Source of the DNA: Marinobacter salinus
Lineage (GTDB): Bacteria > Pseudomonadota > Gammaproteobacteria > Pseudomonadales > Oleiphilaceae
Direction: 5' to 3'
NCBI RefSeq assembly: GCF_001854125.1
Contig: NZ_CP017715.1
Span: 2,604,001 to 2,668,000, forward strand
Length of the DNA stretch: 64,000 nt
Part shown: piece by piece, positions 28,691 to 37,577 of the stretch
Layout of the letters: the number at the start of each line of letters is the position of its first letter
How positions within the stretch are numbered: position 1 is the stretch's first letter
The notes under the pieces: model-generated
The model's input: the letters and a program-made list of their open reading frames with translations, nothing else
The model's database searches: none
Told to the model about the DNA's origin: nothing
Program-made: the position numbers and the translations under genes

Positions 28691-29650
28691 TCAGAAGTAG
28701 TAAACAGCACCAACAGAAGCGATGGACTGCTCGTCGCCACCAGTGGCTACGCCATCAGGATCGGCATAGTAGGTCGCGCCATCGGCACTGGACAGGTAGC
28801 CTTCGAAGTAGACATACATGTTGTCAGACAGGTTGTGCAGGGCTTGCAGAATGATGGTGTCATTCTTGTCGCCAGTCGCATCAATATCCTGAACCTGGTA
28901 AGACAATGCAAACTGATTAGCGCCCAGAGTGTAAACACCCATCACGCCCATGATGTCTTTGTCGTCAGAGCGGGTCTGGTATTCACCGATCACGCTCAGG
29001 TCGCCCATGCTGTAGGTAGCAGCCAGACCGTAAGAGTTCTCGTTGGAACCCGCTGCGGCTTCGTTGCTGTCCATTGCAACGGCAACTGACAGAGCGTCAA
29101 CCGCATAAGTGGCGGACAGCTGGTAAGGGTATGACTTATCGCCTTCAGCGTCACCATTGATCTGAACGCCACCACCCAGAGTCAGGCCACCAAAAGACGG
29201 GGACTGGTACTGGATCTGGTCGCCTTCAGAAGTTTTACCTGCTGAGAAGATGTCAGAGCCCACTTCGTGGAAGTTACCGATCTTGACGACGGCACGCTCG
29301 TAAACGCCATCATCAGAACCAACCCATACCTGACCGAAGTCACCTTTAACACCGATGTAAGCTTCGTCGAGTTTATCGATGCCGCTGCTTTCGGTCTTGT
29401 CGTCAGCGTTGATGCCTTCGAGTTCAAGCTTGAAGAAACCGGTGATGCCCGGAGCGATTTCGTGGTCGTGCTTTACACCCAGAGTGGAACCGTTGTCAGC
29501 GTGCTCAACAGTGGAGCCAGAGCCGTCAACGTTGGTGTGCTTCAGCACGTACTGGATGTTACCGTAAACGGTCGGCATTTCAGCAGCAGCGGCCGCGCCA
29601 GAGAATGCGGTAGCAGCAGCGATAGCGGATGCGAGGAGAGTTTTTTTCAT
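28691..29650 (-). CDS. Gram-negative porin (first of a tandem pair)
   Basis: A 319-residue outer membrane porin. The frame is open 26 codons upstream, but the ATG at 29650 begins a clear signal peptide (MKKTLLASAIAAATAFSGAAAAA) and follows AAGGA at proper spacing. The mature part starts EMPTVYGNIQYVLKHTNVDG; inner text is GITGFFKLELEGINADD, DFGQVWVGSDDGVYERA and ends VGAVYYF. It is a paralog of the downstream porin. The long upstream region holds a possible Pho box (29759-29776). Likely expressed strongly, given the long leader and strong terminator. Confidence 0.93.
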   Translation of the reverse strand: MKKTLLASAIAAATAFSGAAAAAEMPTVYGNIQYVLKHTNVDGSGSTVEHADNGSTLGVKHDHEIAPGITGFFKLELEGINADDKTESSGIDKLDEAYIGVKGDFGQVWVGSDDGVYERAVVKIGNFHEVGSDIFSAGKTSEGDQIQYQSPSFGGLTLGGGVQINGDAEGDKSYPYQLSATYAVDALSVAVAMDSNEAAAGSNENSYGLAATYSMGDLSVIGEYQTRSDDKDIMGVMGVYTLGANQFALSYQVQDIDATGDKNDTIILQALHNLSDNMYVYFEGYLSSADGATYYADPDGVATGGDEQSIASVGAVYYF

Positions 29651-30158
29651 GTTGCGTCTTCCTTTTTGAGTTAACTCAGGTTTTAGCGACGGGTTCTTAT
29701 CCCGATTTTGTAAGGCATCACCAGTCATGCTGGATGTGCCCGATTCTGCATTACCCCTGTGTCAGTTTTGTGACATCAGAGATAACTTTTCTTCTGGTTA
29801 TGAAAACCTGCGATAAGGCAGATCTTTACAGCTCAATCACTTACAGAAGCTTCTTAAAGCTCTGCATGATGACATTGTTTTAATACAATGACGCTGCTTT
29901 TGCAAACATTTGGCGGTGCATTTTTAGCTCGTTTAGCACCAGAAACGCAAGCATTTATGCCTCCTGGCACTCAGAAGCTCCGTGACGCTTGTGTTTCAAA
30001 TCCGGGGCCAGAATTATTTTAATACCTTTAAAACAGTAGGTTACATTTTTTTTGGTCACGTAATCCCGTGAAACCTCCGGAGAGTACGCACTTTTACGCA
30101 CCAACACAAAACACTCTGAGCTTTGCCGCCCTGTTGCGGTGCGCCCTTTGCTCGCGTC
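29651..30158. other. 508-base non-coding region upstream of the porins
   Basis: Between the porin start and the dtd stop, no reading frame with family-like content is visible. The half nearest the porin must carry its promoter and leader, including the candidate Pho box. The remaining part (about 29880-30150) is A/T-rich in its middle (GAATTATTTTAATACCTTTAAAAC) and shows no clear hairpin terminator, tRNA or repeat. A small RNA cannot be excluded from reading alone. Confidence 0.5.
29759..29776 (-). promoter_or_regulatory. Candidate Pho box upstream of the porin pair
   Basis: Read on the minus strand the segment is ATGTCAC-AAAA-CTGACAC, two near-direct seven-base repeats separated by four A bases, close to the CTGTCAT-A/T-rich-CTGTCAC PhoB box (three changes). 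It is also an inverted repeat (TGTCA/TGACA), so another regulator is possible. It lies about 110 bases before the porin start. Confidence 0.35.
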
Positions 30159-30608
30159 CTAGCCACGCACTTCCAGCAGAAATGTTACCGGTCCATCATT
30201 TATCAGCTGCACTTTCATGTCGGCGCCAAACCTGCCCTCAGACACATGGCCGTCCATGATCGCGGAACGGGCTTCGTCCAGGAACACTCCATAGAGTTCA
30301 TTGGCAACATCCGGTTTGGCTGCAGTCGAAAACCCGGGACGCGTGCCGGACGACGTGTCCGCCGCAAGCGTGAACTGGGGAACAATAAGGAGTGAGCCGC
30401 CGATGTCGATGAGACTCCGGTTCATTCGGCCCTGGTCATCAGGAAAGACACGGTAGGTAAGAATTTTCCGGCATAACTCCCTTGCCTGTCGCTCTCCATC
30501 TCCTCGCTCTACACCAAGCAATAACAAAAGTCCGGCATCAATAGAGGCGATTTGCTCACCCTCCACCACGACACTGGCTTCCGATACTCTCTGGACAAGC
30601 CCTTTCAT
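30159..30608 (-). CDS. dtd: D-aminoacyl-tRNA deacylase
   Basis: A 149-residue homodimeric editing enzyme that removes D-amino acids (and glycine from tRNA-Ala) from mischarged tRNA. MKGLVQRVSEASVVVEG and LLLLLGVERGD form the N-terminus; the catalytic segment is VPQFTLAADTSSGTRPGFS, and the Gly-cisPro motif is NDGPVTF near the C-terminus. The SQXT motif reads PQFT here, a variant I recall as common. The frame is open 26 codons further upstream; the ATG at 30608 matches the family start. Follows the iminopeptidase gene by 94 bases on the same strand. Confidence 0.95.
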   Translation of the reverse strand: MKGLVQRVSEASVVVEGEQIASIDAGLLLLLGVERGDGERQARELCRKILTYRVFPDDQGRMNRSLIDIGGSLLIVPQFTLAADTSSGTRPGFSTAAKPDVANELYGVFLDEARSAIMDGHVSEGRFGADMKVQLINDGPVTFLLEVRG

Positions 30609-30702
30609 TCGTTTCCCTGAGCAAAAAGTGAGCGGGAGGTGATCCAAAACGACCAGAAGTTTATCGGTGCCCGTCAGTAACCGCAACTGCCAAAAAACAC
30701 TA

Positions 30703-31665
30703 CTAGCTCACACTTTTCCCGGATTTTGCGACAACCTCTTCAACTCCCCTGATGAGAGCATCGACAATGGCCGGCTCCGAGGCAGAGTGCCCGGCGTCCC
30801 GAATGATATGCAGCTTAGCCTCAGGCCACGCTTTGCTTAACGCCAGAGCATTTTCAAGCGGACACACCATATCGTAACGCCCATGCACAATAATCCCCGG
30901 AATCTCGGAGAGCTTTCCTGCATCGCGGACAATCTGGTCCGGCTCAAGAAACGCAGAATTCATAAAATAGTGACACTCAATCCGGGCCAGAGCGATTGCC
31001 ACGTGTGGGTGCCCAAAATGTTCGACAACCCTCGGATTGGGATGCAGGGTGGCACACCGACCCTCCCAGATTGACCAGGCCTTGGCTGCCTGTATCTGCT
31101 CGAGCTCATTGGAGCTGGTCAGCTTCCGGTAATAGGCGGAAACCATATCGTTTCGCTCATCCGCCGGAATCTGGCTTTCAAACGCCTCCCAGTAATCCGG
31201 AAAGACTCGACTGGCTCCGTCCTGATAAAACCACTGAATATCCCGGGGACGGCACAGGAAGATACCCCGCAACACCAAGCCAAGCACCCTTTCCGGGTGC
31301 GCCTGAGCGTATACCAGGCTCAGAGTTGAACCCCAGCTTCCTCCGAACAGCAACCATTGGTCAACCCCAAGGAATGAGCGAACGGTTTCCAGGTCTTCGA
31401 CCAGCTTGTTCGTGCTGTTTCCCTCAAGCTCAGCCAACGGTGTTGACCTCCCAGCTCCCCGCTGATCCATAAGGATGATACGAAAGCGCTCCGCATCGAA
31501 AAATTGCCGGTGGTAATCCTCACAACCACCACCCGGGCCACCGTGAATCACGATAACGGGGATGCCATCGGGGTTTCCGGATTCTTCAACATAGAGTTCA
31601 TGAGGCGGATCAACCGCAATACGATGCTGGGCATTGGGCTTGATTTCAGGATACAGGGTGAGCAT
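30703..31665 (-). CDS. pip: Prolyl iminopeptidase
   Basis: A 320-residue alpha/beta hydrolase of peptidase family S33 that removes N-terminal proline from peptides in the cytoplasm. HGGPGGG at residues 41-47 forms the oxyanion region; DQRGAGRS follows; the nucleophile is S110 in GGSWGS; D265 in HGRYDMVCP and H293 in DAGHSASE complete the triad. The C-terminal and cap text (WSIWEG, HYF) match proline iminopeptidases of this length. Likely cotranscribed with dtd. Confidence 0.95.
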   Translation of the reverse strand: MLTLYPEIKPNAQHRIAVDPPHELYVEESGNPDGIPVIVIHGGPGGGCEDYHRQFFDAERFRIILMDQRGAGRSTPLAELEGNSTNKLVEDLETVRSFLGVDQWLLFGGSWGSTLSLVYAQAHPERVLGLVLRGIFLCRPRDIQWFYQDGASRVFPDYWEAFESQIPADERNDMVSAYYRKLTSSNELEQIQAAKAWSIWEGRCATLHPNPRVVEHFGHPHVAIALARIECHYFMNSAFLEPDQIVRDAGKLSEIPGIIVHGRYDMVCPLENALALSKAWPEAKLHIIRDAGHSASEPAIVDALIRGVEEVVAKSGKSVS

Positions 31666-31712
31666 GAGGCGCTCCGGAAAAGTGTGTACAACGAAGTCTA
31701 GTTGAAGGAAAC

Positions 31713-31748
31713 AAAAAAGGGGCAGGCCGCATGCGGCCTACCCCTTTG
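31713..31748 (-). terminator. Intrinsic terminator downstream of typA
   Basis: On the minus strand, GGGGTAGGCCGC and GCGGCCTGCCCC pair almost fully around a tiny AT centre, preceded by AAA and followed by TTTTTTG. It is nearly palindromic and sits about 20 bases past the typA stop. Confidence 0.92.
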
Positions 31749-31764
31749 TCTTAAACAAGACAGA

Positions 31765-33576
31765 TCACTTCTTGTGTGCGCGCTTACGATCGTTCTCGGT
31801 CAGAAGCTTCTTACGAAGACGAATCGACTTGGGCGTCACCTCAACGAGCTCGTCATCATCAATAAACTCCAGCGCCTGCTCAAGGGTGAACTTGATCGGT
31901 GGTACCAGAGCAATCACCTCGTCTTTACCAGAAGCCCGCATGTTATCGAGCTTCTTGCCCTTGGTCGGGTTCACAACCAGATCGTTATCGCGACTGTGGA
32001 TACCGCACAGTTGACCTTCATAGATCTCCTGCCCAGGATCCAGGAACAGTTTACCGCGGCTCTGCAGAGTTTCCAGCGAGTACGTCAACGCGGCACCGGT
32101 CGCCATGGACACCAATACGCCGTTCTGGCGACTGGTGACATCGCCACCCTTGATCGGGCCGTAATGGCTGAAGGTTGAAGTCAGAATACCGGAGCCCGAA
32201 GTCAGGGTCAGAAACGAGTTACGGAAACCGATAAGGCCGCGCGCTGGAATGGTGTATTCCAGACGCATACGTCCCTTGCCATCCGGAACCATATTGGTCA
32301 GGTCGCCCTTGCGCAGGCCCATCTGCTCCATCAAGGCACCCTGGTGCTGCTCTTCGATGTCGATAATAACGTTCTCGTAGGGCTCTTGCTTTACACCATC
32401 GACTTCCTTGATGACCACTTCAGGACGACCAACGGCCAACTCGAAGTTCTCGCGACGCATGTTTTCAATCAGCACCGACAGGTGCAGTTCGCCTCGGCCG
32501 GAAACCTTGAACTTGTCGGCAGACTCGCCTTCTTCAACGCGCAACGCAACGTTGTGAAGAAGCTCCTTTTCCAGACGCTCTTTAATGTTTCGGCTGGTTA
32601 TGAACTTGCCTTCTTTACCGCAGAACGGCGAATCGTTGACCTGGAAGGTCATGGATACCGTCGGTTCATCGACTGTCAGCGGCGGCAACGCCTCGACATT
32701 GTTCTGATCACACAGCGTGTCGGAAATAAACAGCTCATCCAGGCCGCTCACACAGACAATATCGCCTGCCTGCGCTTCATCAACCTCGACCCGTTGCAGA
32801 CCGGAGTGCCCCATAATTTTGAGGATACGGCCATTACGTTTTTTGCCGTTGGCACCAATAGCGGTCACCGGCGAATTGGTCTTGATCTTGCCGCGAGCGA
32901 TCCGGCCGATGCCAATTACACCCAGAAAGCTACTGTAATCCAGCTGGGAAATCTGCATCTGGAACGGCCCGTCCAGATCGACATTCGGTGCCGGCACATG
33001 ATCAACAATCGCCTGAAACACCGCATCCATGTTGTCATCGAGGTTCTCGTGATCCATGCCGGCGATGCCATTCAGGGCACTGGCATAGACAATGGGGAAG
33101 TCCAGCTGCTCGTCAGTGGCGCCAAGGTTATCAAACAGATCAAAGACCTGATCAACAACCCAGTCAGGCCGGGCACCGGGGCGGTCAATCTTGTTGACTA
33201 CCACGATCGGGTGAAGGCCCGCATCAAAGGCTTTCTGAGTCACAAACCGGGTTTGCGGCATGGGACCATCAATAGAGTCCACCACCAGCAACACGCAATC
33301 GACCATACTCATAACCCGCTCGACTTCACCACCGAAATCGGCGTGCCCTGGCGTGTCCACGATGTTAATGTCGTAGTCATTCCACTTCAGGGCCGTATTC
33401 TTGGCGAGAATGGTGATGCCACGCTCTTTTTCCTGGTCGTTGGAATCCATCACGCGCTCGTTCTCGAGCTCTTTGCGGTCCAGCGTGCCGGACTGACGCA
33501 ACAGTTTGTCTACGAGCGTGGTCTTGCCATGGTCGACGTGGGCGATAATGGCGATATTACGAAGCTTCTCAATCAC
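31765..33576 (-). CDS. typA: Ribosome-associated translational GTPase TypA/BipA
   Basis: A 603-residue EF-G-like GTPase that binds 70S ribosomes and helps 50S assembly and growth under stress or cold. G1 [10 protein letters not shown]3 DTPGHADFG and G4 NKIDRPGA are near the N-terminus; beta-barrel, EF-G III/V-like and BipA-specific C-terminal regions follow ([46 protein letters not shown]). The frame is open much further upstream, but a GTG at 33576 behind AGGA starts exactly at the family N-terminus ([17 protein letters not shown]). Confidence 0.96.
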   Translation of the reverse strand: MIEKLRNIAIIAHVDHGKTTLVDKLLRQSGTLDRKELENERVMDSNDQEKERGITILAKNTALKWNDYDINIVDTPGHADFGGEVERVMSMVDCVLLVVDSIDGPMPQTRFVTQKAFDAGLHPIVVVNKIDRPGARPDWVVDQVFDLFDNLGATDEQLDFPIVYASALNGIAGMDHENLDDNMDAVFQAIVDHVPAPNVDLDGPFQMQISQLDYSSFLGVIGIGRIARGKIKTNSPVTAIGANGKKRNGRILKIMGHSGLQRVEVDEAQAGDIVCVSGLDELFISDTLCDQNNVEALPPLTVDEPTVSMTFQVNDSPFCGKEGKFITSRNIKERLEKELLHNVALRVEEGESADKFKVSGRGELHLSVLIENMRRENFELAVGRPEVVIKEVDGVKQEPYENVIIDIEEQHQGALMEQMGLRKGDLTNMVPDGKGRMRLEYTIPARGLIGFRNSFLTLTSGSGILTSTFSHYGPIKGGDVTSRQNGVLVSMATGAALTYSLETLQSRGKLFLDPGQEIYEGQLCGIHSRDNDLVVNPTKGKKLDNMRASGKDEVIALVPPIKFTLEQALEFIDDDELVEVTPKSIRLRKKLLTENDRKRAHKK

Positions 33577-33803
33577 AACTTTAATCCTGCGGCATGCTTT
33601 CTTTGACCTGAGAGGGTCTAAAAGGAGGCAAAGCCTCTCACATGCCATCTCAAATCCGTAAAATGAACCCATCGTCCGGCGCCGGGCGGCACCAGCCCCC
33701 GACTGGCTGAGCGAGTCAGGGTTAAAATGAGGAGGCGCGCAGTATATCGAAAAGTCTGTGTCGTTAATATGAAGAAAAACGCTTATTCCTTCAGAGTGAA
33801 TAC

Positions 33804-33870
33804 GCACCATTTTAATGCACACCTTATTCGATGCGCCCCATTTTGGTGCTCGTTTCGAAAGCTAGCCGCA
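33804..33870. promoter_or_regulatory. Cluster of NtrC-like half-sites upstream of glnA
   Basis: Three GCACCA/TGGTGC-type half-sites lie close together: GCACCA with facing ATGCAC (33804-33820), GCGCC with facing GGTGC (33833-33849) and GCACCA at 33867 onward. The known NtrC site is TGCACCA-N4-TGGTGCA; here each dyad is off by about one base, so this is a candidate region only. Its distance of 100-170 bases from the sigma-54 promoter is right for an enhancer. Confidence 0.4.
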
Positions 33871-33946
33871 CCAATACATCATGTCCAGCAAGGCGAACAT
33901 GGCGAAAAGCCCCGCGACACATGACCTCTGGCGCGTGCCCTAAAAA

Positions 33947-33964
33947 TTGGCAAGCGCCTTGCTT
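33947..33964 (+). promoter_or_regulatory. Sigma-54 promoter for glnA
   Basis: TTGGCAAGCGCCTTGCTT holds TGGCA and TTGC with GG (33949-33950) and GC (33961-33962) separated by exactly ten bases, the -24/-12 arrangement of RpoN promoters. Transcription would start near 33974, about 145 bases before the glnA ATG. NtrBC encoded just downstream fits. A second, poorer look-alike (TGGCACTGGCATTTGT) follows at about 33995. Confidence 0.8.
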
Positions 33965-34119
33965 TATCGAAATCAGCCGAAATTTGCAGGTAAGTGGCAC
34001 TGGCATTTGTTAAGCTGCCATTTCCTGAATAATAGATCGGATATCAGTAACTCTGAACGATCCGGCCTAATGAACATGAATGTGTCCGCTGACGCGGGAT
34101 AACTTACGGAGCATGTGAA

Positions 34120-35523
34120 ATGTCCAAGACAGTTGATTTGATCAAAGAACACGAAGTTAAGTGGGTCGACCTGCGATTCACTGACAGCCGCGGCAAGGAA
34201 CAGCACGTAACTCTGCCGGCTTCCGAGGTAGACGAAGACTTCTTTGCTGACGGAAAGATGTTCGACGGCTCTTCAATCTCAGGCTGGAAAGGCATCAACG
34301 AATCCGACATGATTCTGATGCCGGATGATTCCAGCACCGTCCTGGACCCGTTCACCGAAGAAACCACTGTCAACATTACCTGCGACATCGTAGAGCCTTC
34401 CACCATGCAGGGTTATGAGCGTGACCCACGCTCCGTTGCCCGTCGTGCAGAAGAATATCTGAAATCCACTGGCATCGCTGATGGCGCGTTGTTTGGCCCC
34501 GAGCCTGAATTCTTCGTATTTGACTCCGTCAAATGGGAAGTCGACATGAAAGGCGCCAACTACTCTATCCACTCCGAAGAAGCGGCCTGGGTTTCCGGTG
34601 AAGATTTCGATCGCAACAACATTGGCCACCGTCCGGGCGTAAAAGGCGGCTACTTCCCGGTTCCACCGGTAGACAGCCTGCACGACCTGCGTGGCGCCAT
34701 GTGTGCCGCCATGGAATCCATGGGACTGGACATTGAGGTTCACCACCACGAAGTTGGTACAGCGGGCCAGTGTGAAATCGGTGTTGGCGCCAACACGCTG
34801 ACCAAGAAAGCTGACGAAGTTCAGATTCTGAAGTACTGCGTACACAACGTGGCTCACGCATACGGCAAGACCGCCACCTTCATGCCGAAGCCGGTTGTTG
34901 GAGATAACGGTTCCGGCATGCACGTGCACATGTCACTGAGCAAAGATGGCAAAAACCTGTTTGCAGGCGACAGCTACGCGGGCCTCAGTGAAGCAGCGCT
35001 GTACTACATCGGCGGTGTTATCAAGCACGCCAAGGCCATCAATGCCTTCACCAACAGCTCTACCAACTCCTACAAGCGTCTGGTTCCGGGCTTTGAAGCA
35101 CCGGTTATGCTGGCCTACTCCGCCCGTAACCGTTCAGCCTCGATCCGTATTCCGTACGTGAACACCCCGAAGGCACGTCGCATTGAAGTGCGCTTCCCGG
35201 ACGCGTCTGCCAACCCGTACCTGGCGTTCGCAGCCCTGATGATGGCTGGCCTGGACGGCATCCAGAATAAGATCCACCCGGGCGATGCCATGGACAAGGA
35301 CCTGTACGACCTGCCTAAAGAAGAGGCGCTGAACATTCCGGTCGTAGCAGAAACCCTGGCCGAAGCTCTGGATTGCCTCGAAGCCGACCACGAGTTCCTG
35401 ACCCGCGGTGGCGTCTTCACCGAGGACATGATCGGGGGTTACGTTGAACTGAAGCGCGGCGAAGTAGAGCGCCTGAACATGACCACACATCCGGTTGAGT
35501 TCGAGCTGTACTACTCCTGCTAA
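34120..35523 (+). CDS. glnA: Glutamine synthetase, type I
   Basis: Makes glutamine from glutamate, ammonia and ATP as a dodecamer. 467 residues, the GSI-beta length. Seen: [16 protein letters not shown] at the N-terminus, [26 protein letters not shown] metal site ([12 protein letters not shown]), [11 protein letters not shown], the [12 protein letters not shown] loop and RSASIRIP. The adenylylation site Y396 in DLYDLP marks the GlnE-controlled beta subgroup. A sigma-54 promoter with likely NtrC sites precedes it, and a strong intrinsic terminator follows, so it is mostly transcribed alone. Confidence 0.98.
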   Translation: MSKTVDLIKEHEVKWVDLRFTDSRGKEQHVTLPASEVDEDFFADGKMFDGSSISGWKGINESDMILMPDDSSTVLDPFTEETTVNITCDIVEPSTMQGYERDPRSVARRAEEYLKSTGIADGALFGPEPEFFVFDSVKWEVDMKGANYSIHSEEAAWVSGEDFDRNNIGHRPGVKGGYFPVPPVDSLHDLRGAMCAAMESMGLDIEVHHHEVGTAGQCEIGVGANTLTKKADEVQILKYCVHNVAHAYGKTATFMPKPVVGDNGSGMHVHMSLSKDGKNLFAGDSYAGLSEAALYYIGGVIKHAKAINAFTNSSTNSYKRLVPGFEAPVMLAYSARNRSASIRIPYVNTPKARRIEVRFPDASANPYLAFAALMMAGLDGIQNKIHPGDAMDKDLYDLPKEEALNIPVVAETLAEALDCLEADHEFLTRGGVFTEDMIGGYVELKRGEVERLNMTTHPVEFELYYSC

Positions 35524-35554
35524 ACACAGCCCGTTTATTCGGAATTGTGTGAAA

Positions 35555-35583
35555 GAGCCCCGCCCGAAAGCGGGGCTTTTTTG
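35555..35583 (+). terminator. Intrinsic terminator downstream of glnA
   Basis: AGCCCCGC, loop CCGAAA, GCGGGGCT, then six Ts. An eight-base perfect GC-rich stem about 30 bases past the glnA stop. Confidence 0.95.
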
Positions 35584-35705
35584 TGAGGACGCTCACAAGT
35601 GCCTGCCGCCGTTAACGATATGTAACCAACAACCCGTCTCATAGGCGTTGAAATGACTCCGGGCGCCGCCGATAATCAATAAAAACCAGTTAAACAGGTG
35701 TGCTT

Positions 35706-36233
35706 ATGAAACCGAGGACCGGATTGTTCGCAGCAGCCCTGATCCTGCTGACGGGTCCCGCAGCGAGTGCTGAGGTCTACCGGAATGTCGATGCTTATGG
35801 GAATGTAACCTTTTCCGATGAGCCATCCGATGGTGCCGAAACCGTCGAAGTAAAACCGGTCACCACGGTGACACTTCCCAAACCTCAGAATGTTCGTGAA
35901 ACCGATAAGCTCCGCGAAGAGGTAAAACGTGAGGGCTCGGTTTATCAAAGCCTTACCTTCGCCTATCCGGAAAACAACCAGGCATTCCACAGTGGCAGCG
36001 GTAACATCCAGTTTGAGGTCCGAAGTACTCCTGGGCTGAAGGAAGGACACAAGTACGAAGTCACCCTTGACGGCCAGCCTGTTGGGCAAACCACGTCAGG
36101 CACCGTCACCGTAAGCAACGTCTTTCGCGGAACTCACAATGCGAGGGCGTATATCGTGGACGAGAACGGTGTCCAGGTAAAAGCCGGGCCGGCAATCAGC
36201 TTTACCGTTCACCGCCCCTCCACCGCAAACTGA
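35706..36233 (+). CDS. DUF4124 domain periplasmic protein
   Basis: A 175-residue exported protein of unknown role. A signal peptide (MKPRTGLFAAALILLTGPAASA) precedes EVYRNVDAYGNVTFSDEPSDGAETV, the N-terminal DUF4124 unit in which V/IYR-D-GNVTFSD is typical. After a linker, a beta-rich domain resembling an Ig-like fold (LTFAYPENNQAF, GHKYEVTLDGQPVGQTTSG, RAYIVDENGVQ) fills the C-terminus. It sits between glnA and ntrB in many gammaproteobacteria by my recollection, but is not a known nitrogen regulator. The ATG at 35706 is chosen over the GTG two codons earlier. Confidence 0.85.
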   Translation: MKPRTGLFAAALILLTGPAASAEVYRNVDAYGNVTFSDEPSDGAETVEVKPVTTVTLPKPQNVRETDKLREEVKREGSVYQSLTFAYPENNQAFHSGSGNIQFEVRSTPGLKEGHKYEVTLDGQPVGQTTSGTVTVSNVFRGTHNARAYIVDENGVQVKAGPAISFTVHRPSTAN

Positions 36234-36458
36234 CCAGGAGCGCACTACCTTGGTGCGCACGCACCATAAACCAGCCATACTCTGACCAGCAACAGGGCGA
36301 TAAATCCGGGCTGGTCACTTCACCTCTCCAAATATGCACCAGCTTACGGCATGTTTTGGCACCCAATGGCGCCCCTGCCCGTACTTAGCCCACTCTTTTT
36401 TAACCAGTGTTCAAAGTGGTTCGCTTCTTGCAGACTTCAAGAGGTCATCACATTTACC

Positions 36459-37577
36459 ATGTCGAGCCAACGGGATTTACTCATGGCATTGCCTTCGGCC
36501 AACGCAAACGGATACAAGAGCATTCTGGACAGCCTGACCACCGCCGTGCTGGTGCTCGAAGATGACCTGAAGATCCGTTACCTGAATCCGGCCGCTGAAA
36601 GCCTGTTTGAAACCAGCATGACCCGCAGCTGCAGCCAACCTTTCAGCGATATCCTGGTGGATTCAAAGGATGCCCTGAAAACCCTTTATGCCGCCGCCGA
36701 AAACGGCCAGTCTTATACCCGTCGCGAGGCAGAGTTTTTGCTCACCAGTGGCGCGCGACTGACGGTGGATTATTCCGTCACACCGGTCAGCCTGGACCCC
36801 ACCGAGCTTCTGATTGAAATACAGCCCAGGGACCGACTGCTCCGGATTAGTCGGGAAGAGGACATTATCTCCCAACAGGAAACGACCCGAATCCTGGTGC
36901 GAGGCATGGCCCACGAAATCAAAAACCCGCTGGGCGGAATTCGCGGTGCAGCCCAACTGCTTGACAGGGAGCTGAACAGCGAGGACCAGCGTGAATACAC
37001 CCGGGTCATCATTGATGAAGCAGATCGCCTTCGCAGCCTCGTCGACCGCATGCTGGGCCCGAACAAGGCGCTGAAACTGGCCCCGACCAATATTCACGAA
37101 GTGCTGGAACGCGTCGGCACACTTCTGGAAGCGGAGAGCAAAGGCCGTCTCGTGTTCCGCAGGGATTACGACCCCAGCATTCCCGAGTTCCGCGGCGACA
37201 AGGAGCAGCTGATACAGGCTTTCCTGAACATCGCCCGTAACGCCATGGAAGCGGCTTTCGAGAACCAGACCGGCCACAGTAGTGAAGAGCCGCCCACGAT
37301 TACCTTCCGGACCCGGGCTCTGCGCCAGTTCACCATCGGTCACCGCCGCCATCGCCTGGTCTGCCGTGTAGATGTCATTGATAACGGCCCCGGGATTCCG
37401 CCGGAACTGCTACAAAACGTTTTTTATCCGATGATCAGTGGCCGTGCCAGTGGCACCGGTCTGGGGCTTTCCATTACCCAGAGCATCATCGGACAACACC
37501 ACGGGCTGGTTGAGTGCGAGAGCGCCCCCGGCCGAACCGACTTCATCATCTTCCTGCCTCTGGAGGACACCCCATGA
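36459..37577 (+). CDS. glnL: Nitrogen regulation sensor histidine kinase NtrB
   Basis: A soluble histidine kinase/phosphatase that controls NtrC under PII direction. About 372 residues: an N-terminal PAS-like domain (SILDSLTTAVLVLEDDLKIRYLNPAAESL), the phospho-acceptor H-box RGMAHEIKNPLGG with the His at about 152, an N-box NIARNAME, and G-boxes DNGPGIPPELL and GTGLGLSI. Start is uncertain: the ATG at 36459 follows GAGG at long range, and an ATG at 36483 gives a tighter NtrB-like N-terminus. Stop overlaps ntrC by four bases, so the two are coupled. Confidence 0.95.
   Translation: MSSQRDLLMALPSANANGYKSILDSLTTAVLVLEDDLKIRYLNPAAESLFETSMTRSCSQPFSDILVDSKDALKTLYAAAENGQSYTRREAEFLLTSGARLTVDYSVTPVSLDPTELLIEIQPRDRLLRISREEDIISQQETTRILVRGMAHEIKNPLGGIRGAAQLLDRELNSEDQREYTRVIIDEADRLRSLVDRMLGPNKALKLAPTNIHEVLERVGTLLEAESKGRLVFRRDYDPSIPEFRGDKEQLIQAFLNIARNAMEAAFENQTGHSSEEPPTITFRTRALRQFTIGHRRHRLVCRVDVIDNGPGIPPELLQNVFYPMISGRASGTGLGLSITQSIIGQHHGLVECESAPGRTDFIIFLPLEDTP

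Noticed and set aside
32344..33606. Long open frame (420 codons) antisense to typA
   Set aside because: It mirrors the typA codon pattern, has no family-like motif and no ribosome binding site; a shadow of a conserved gene.
33994..34010. Second sigma-54-like element TGGCACTGGCATTTGT
   Set aside because: The -12 element reads GT in place of GC and spacing is off by one; the site at 33947-33964 is far better.
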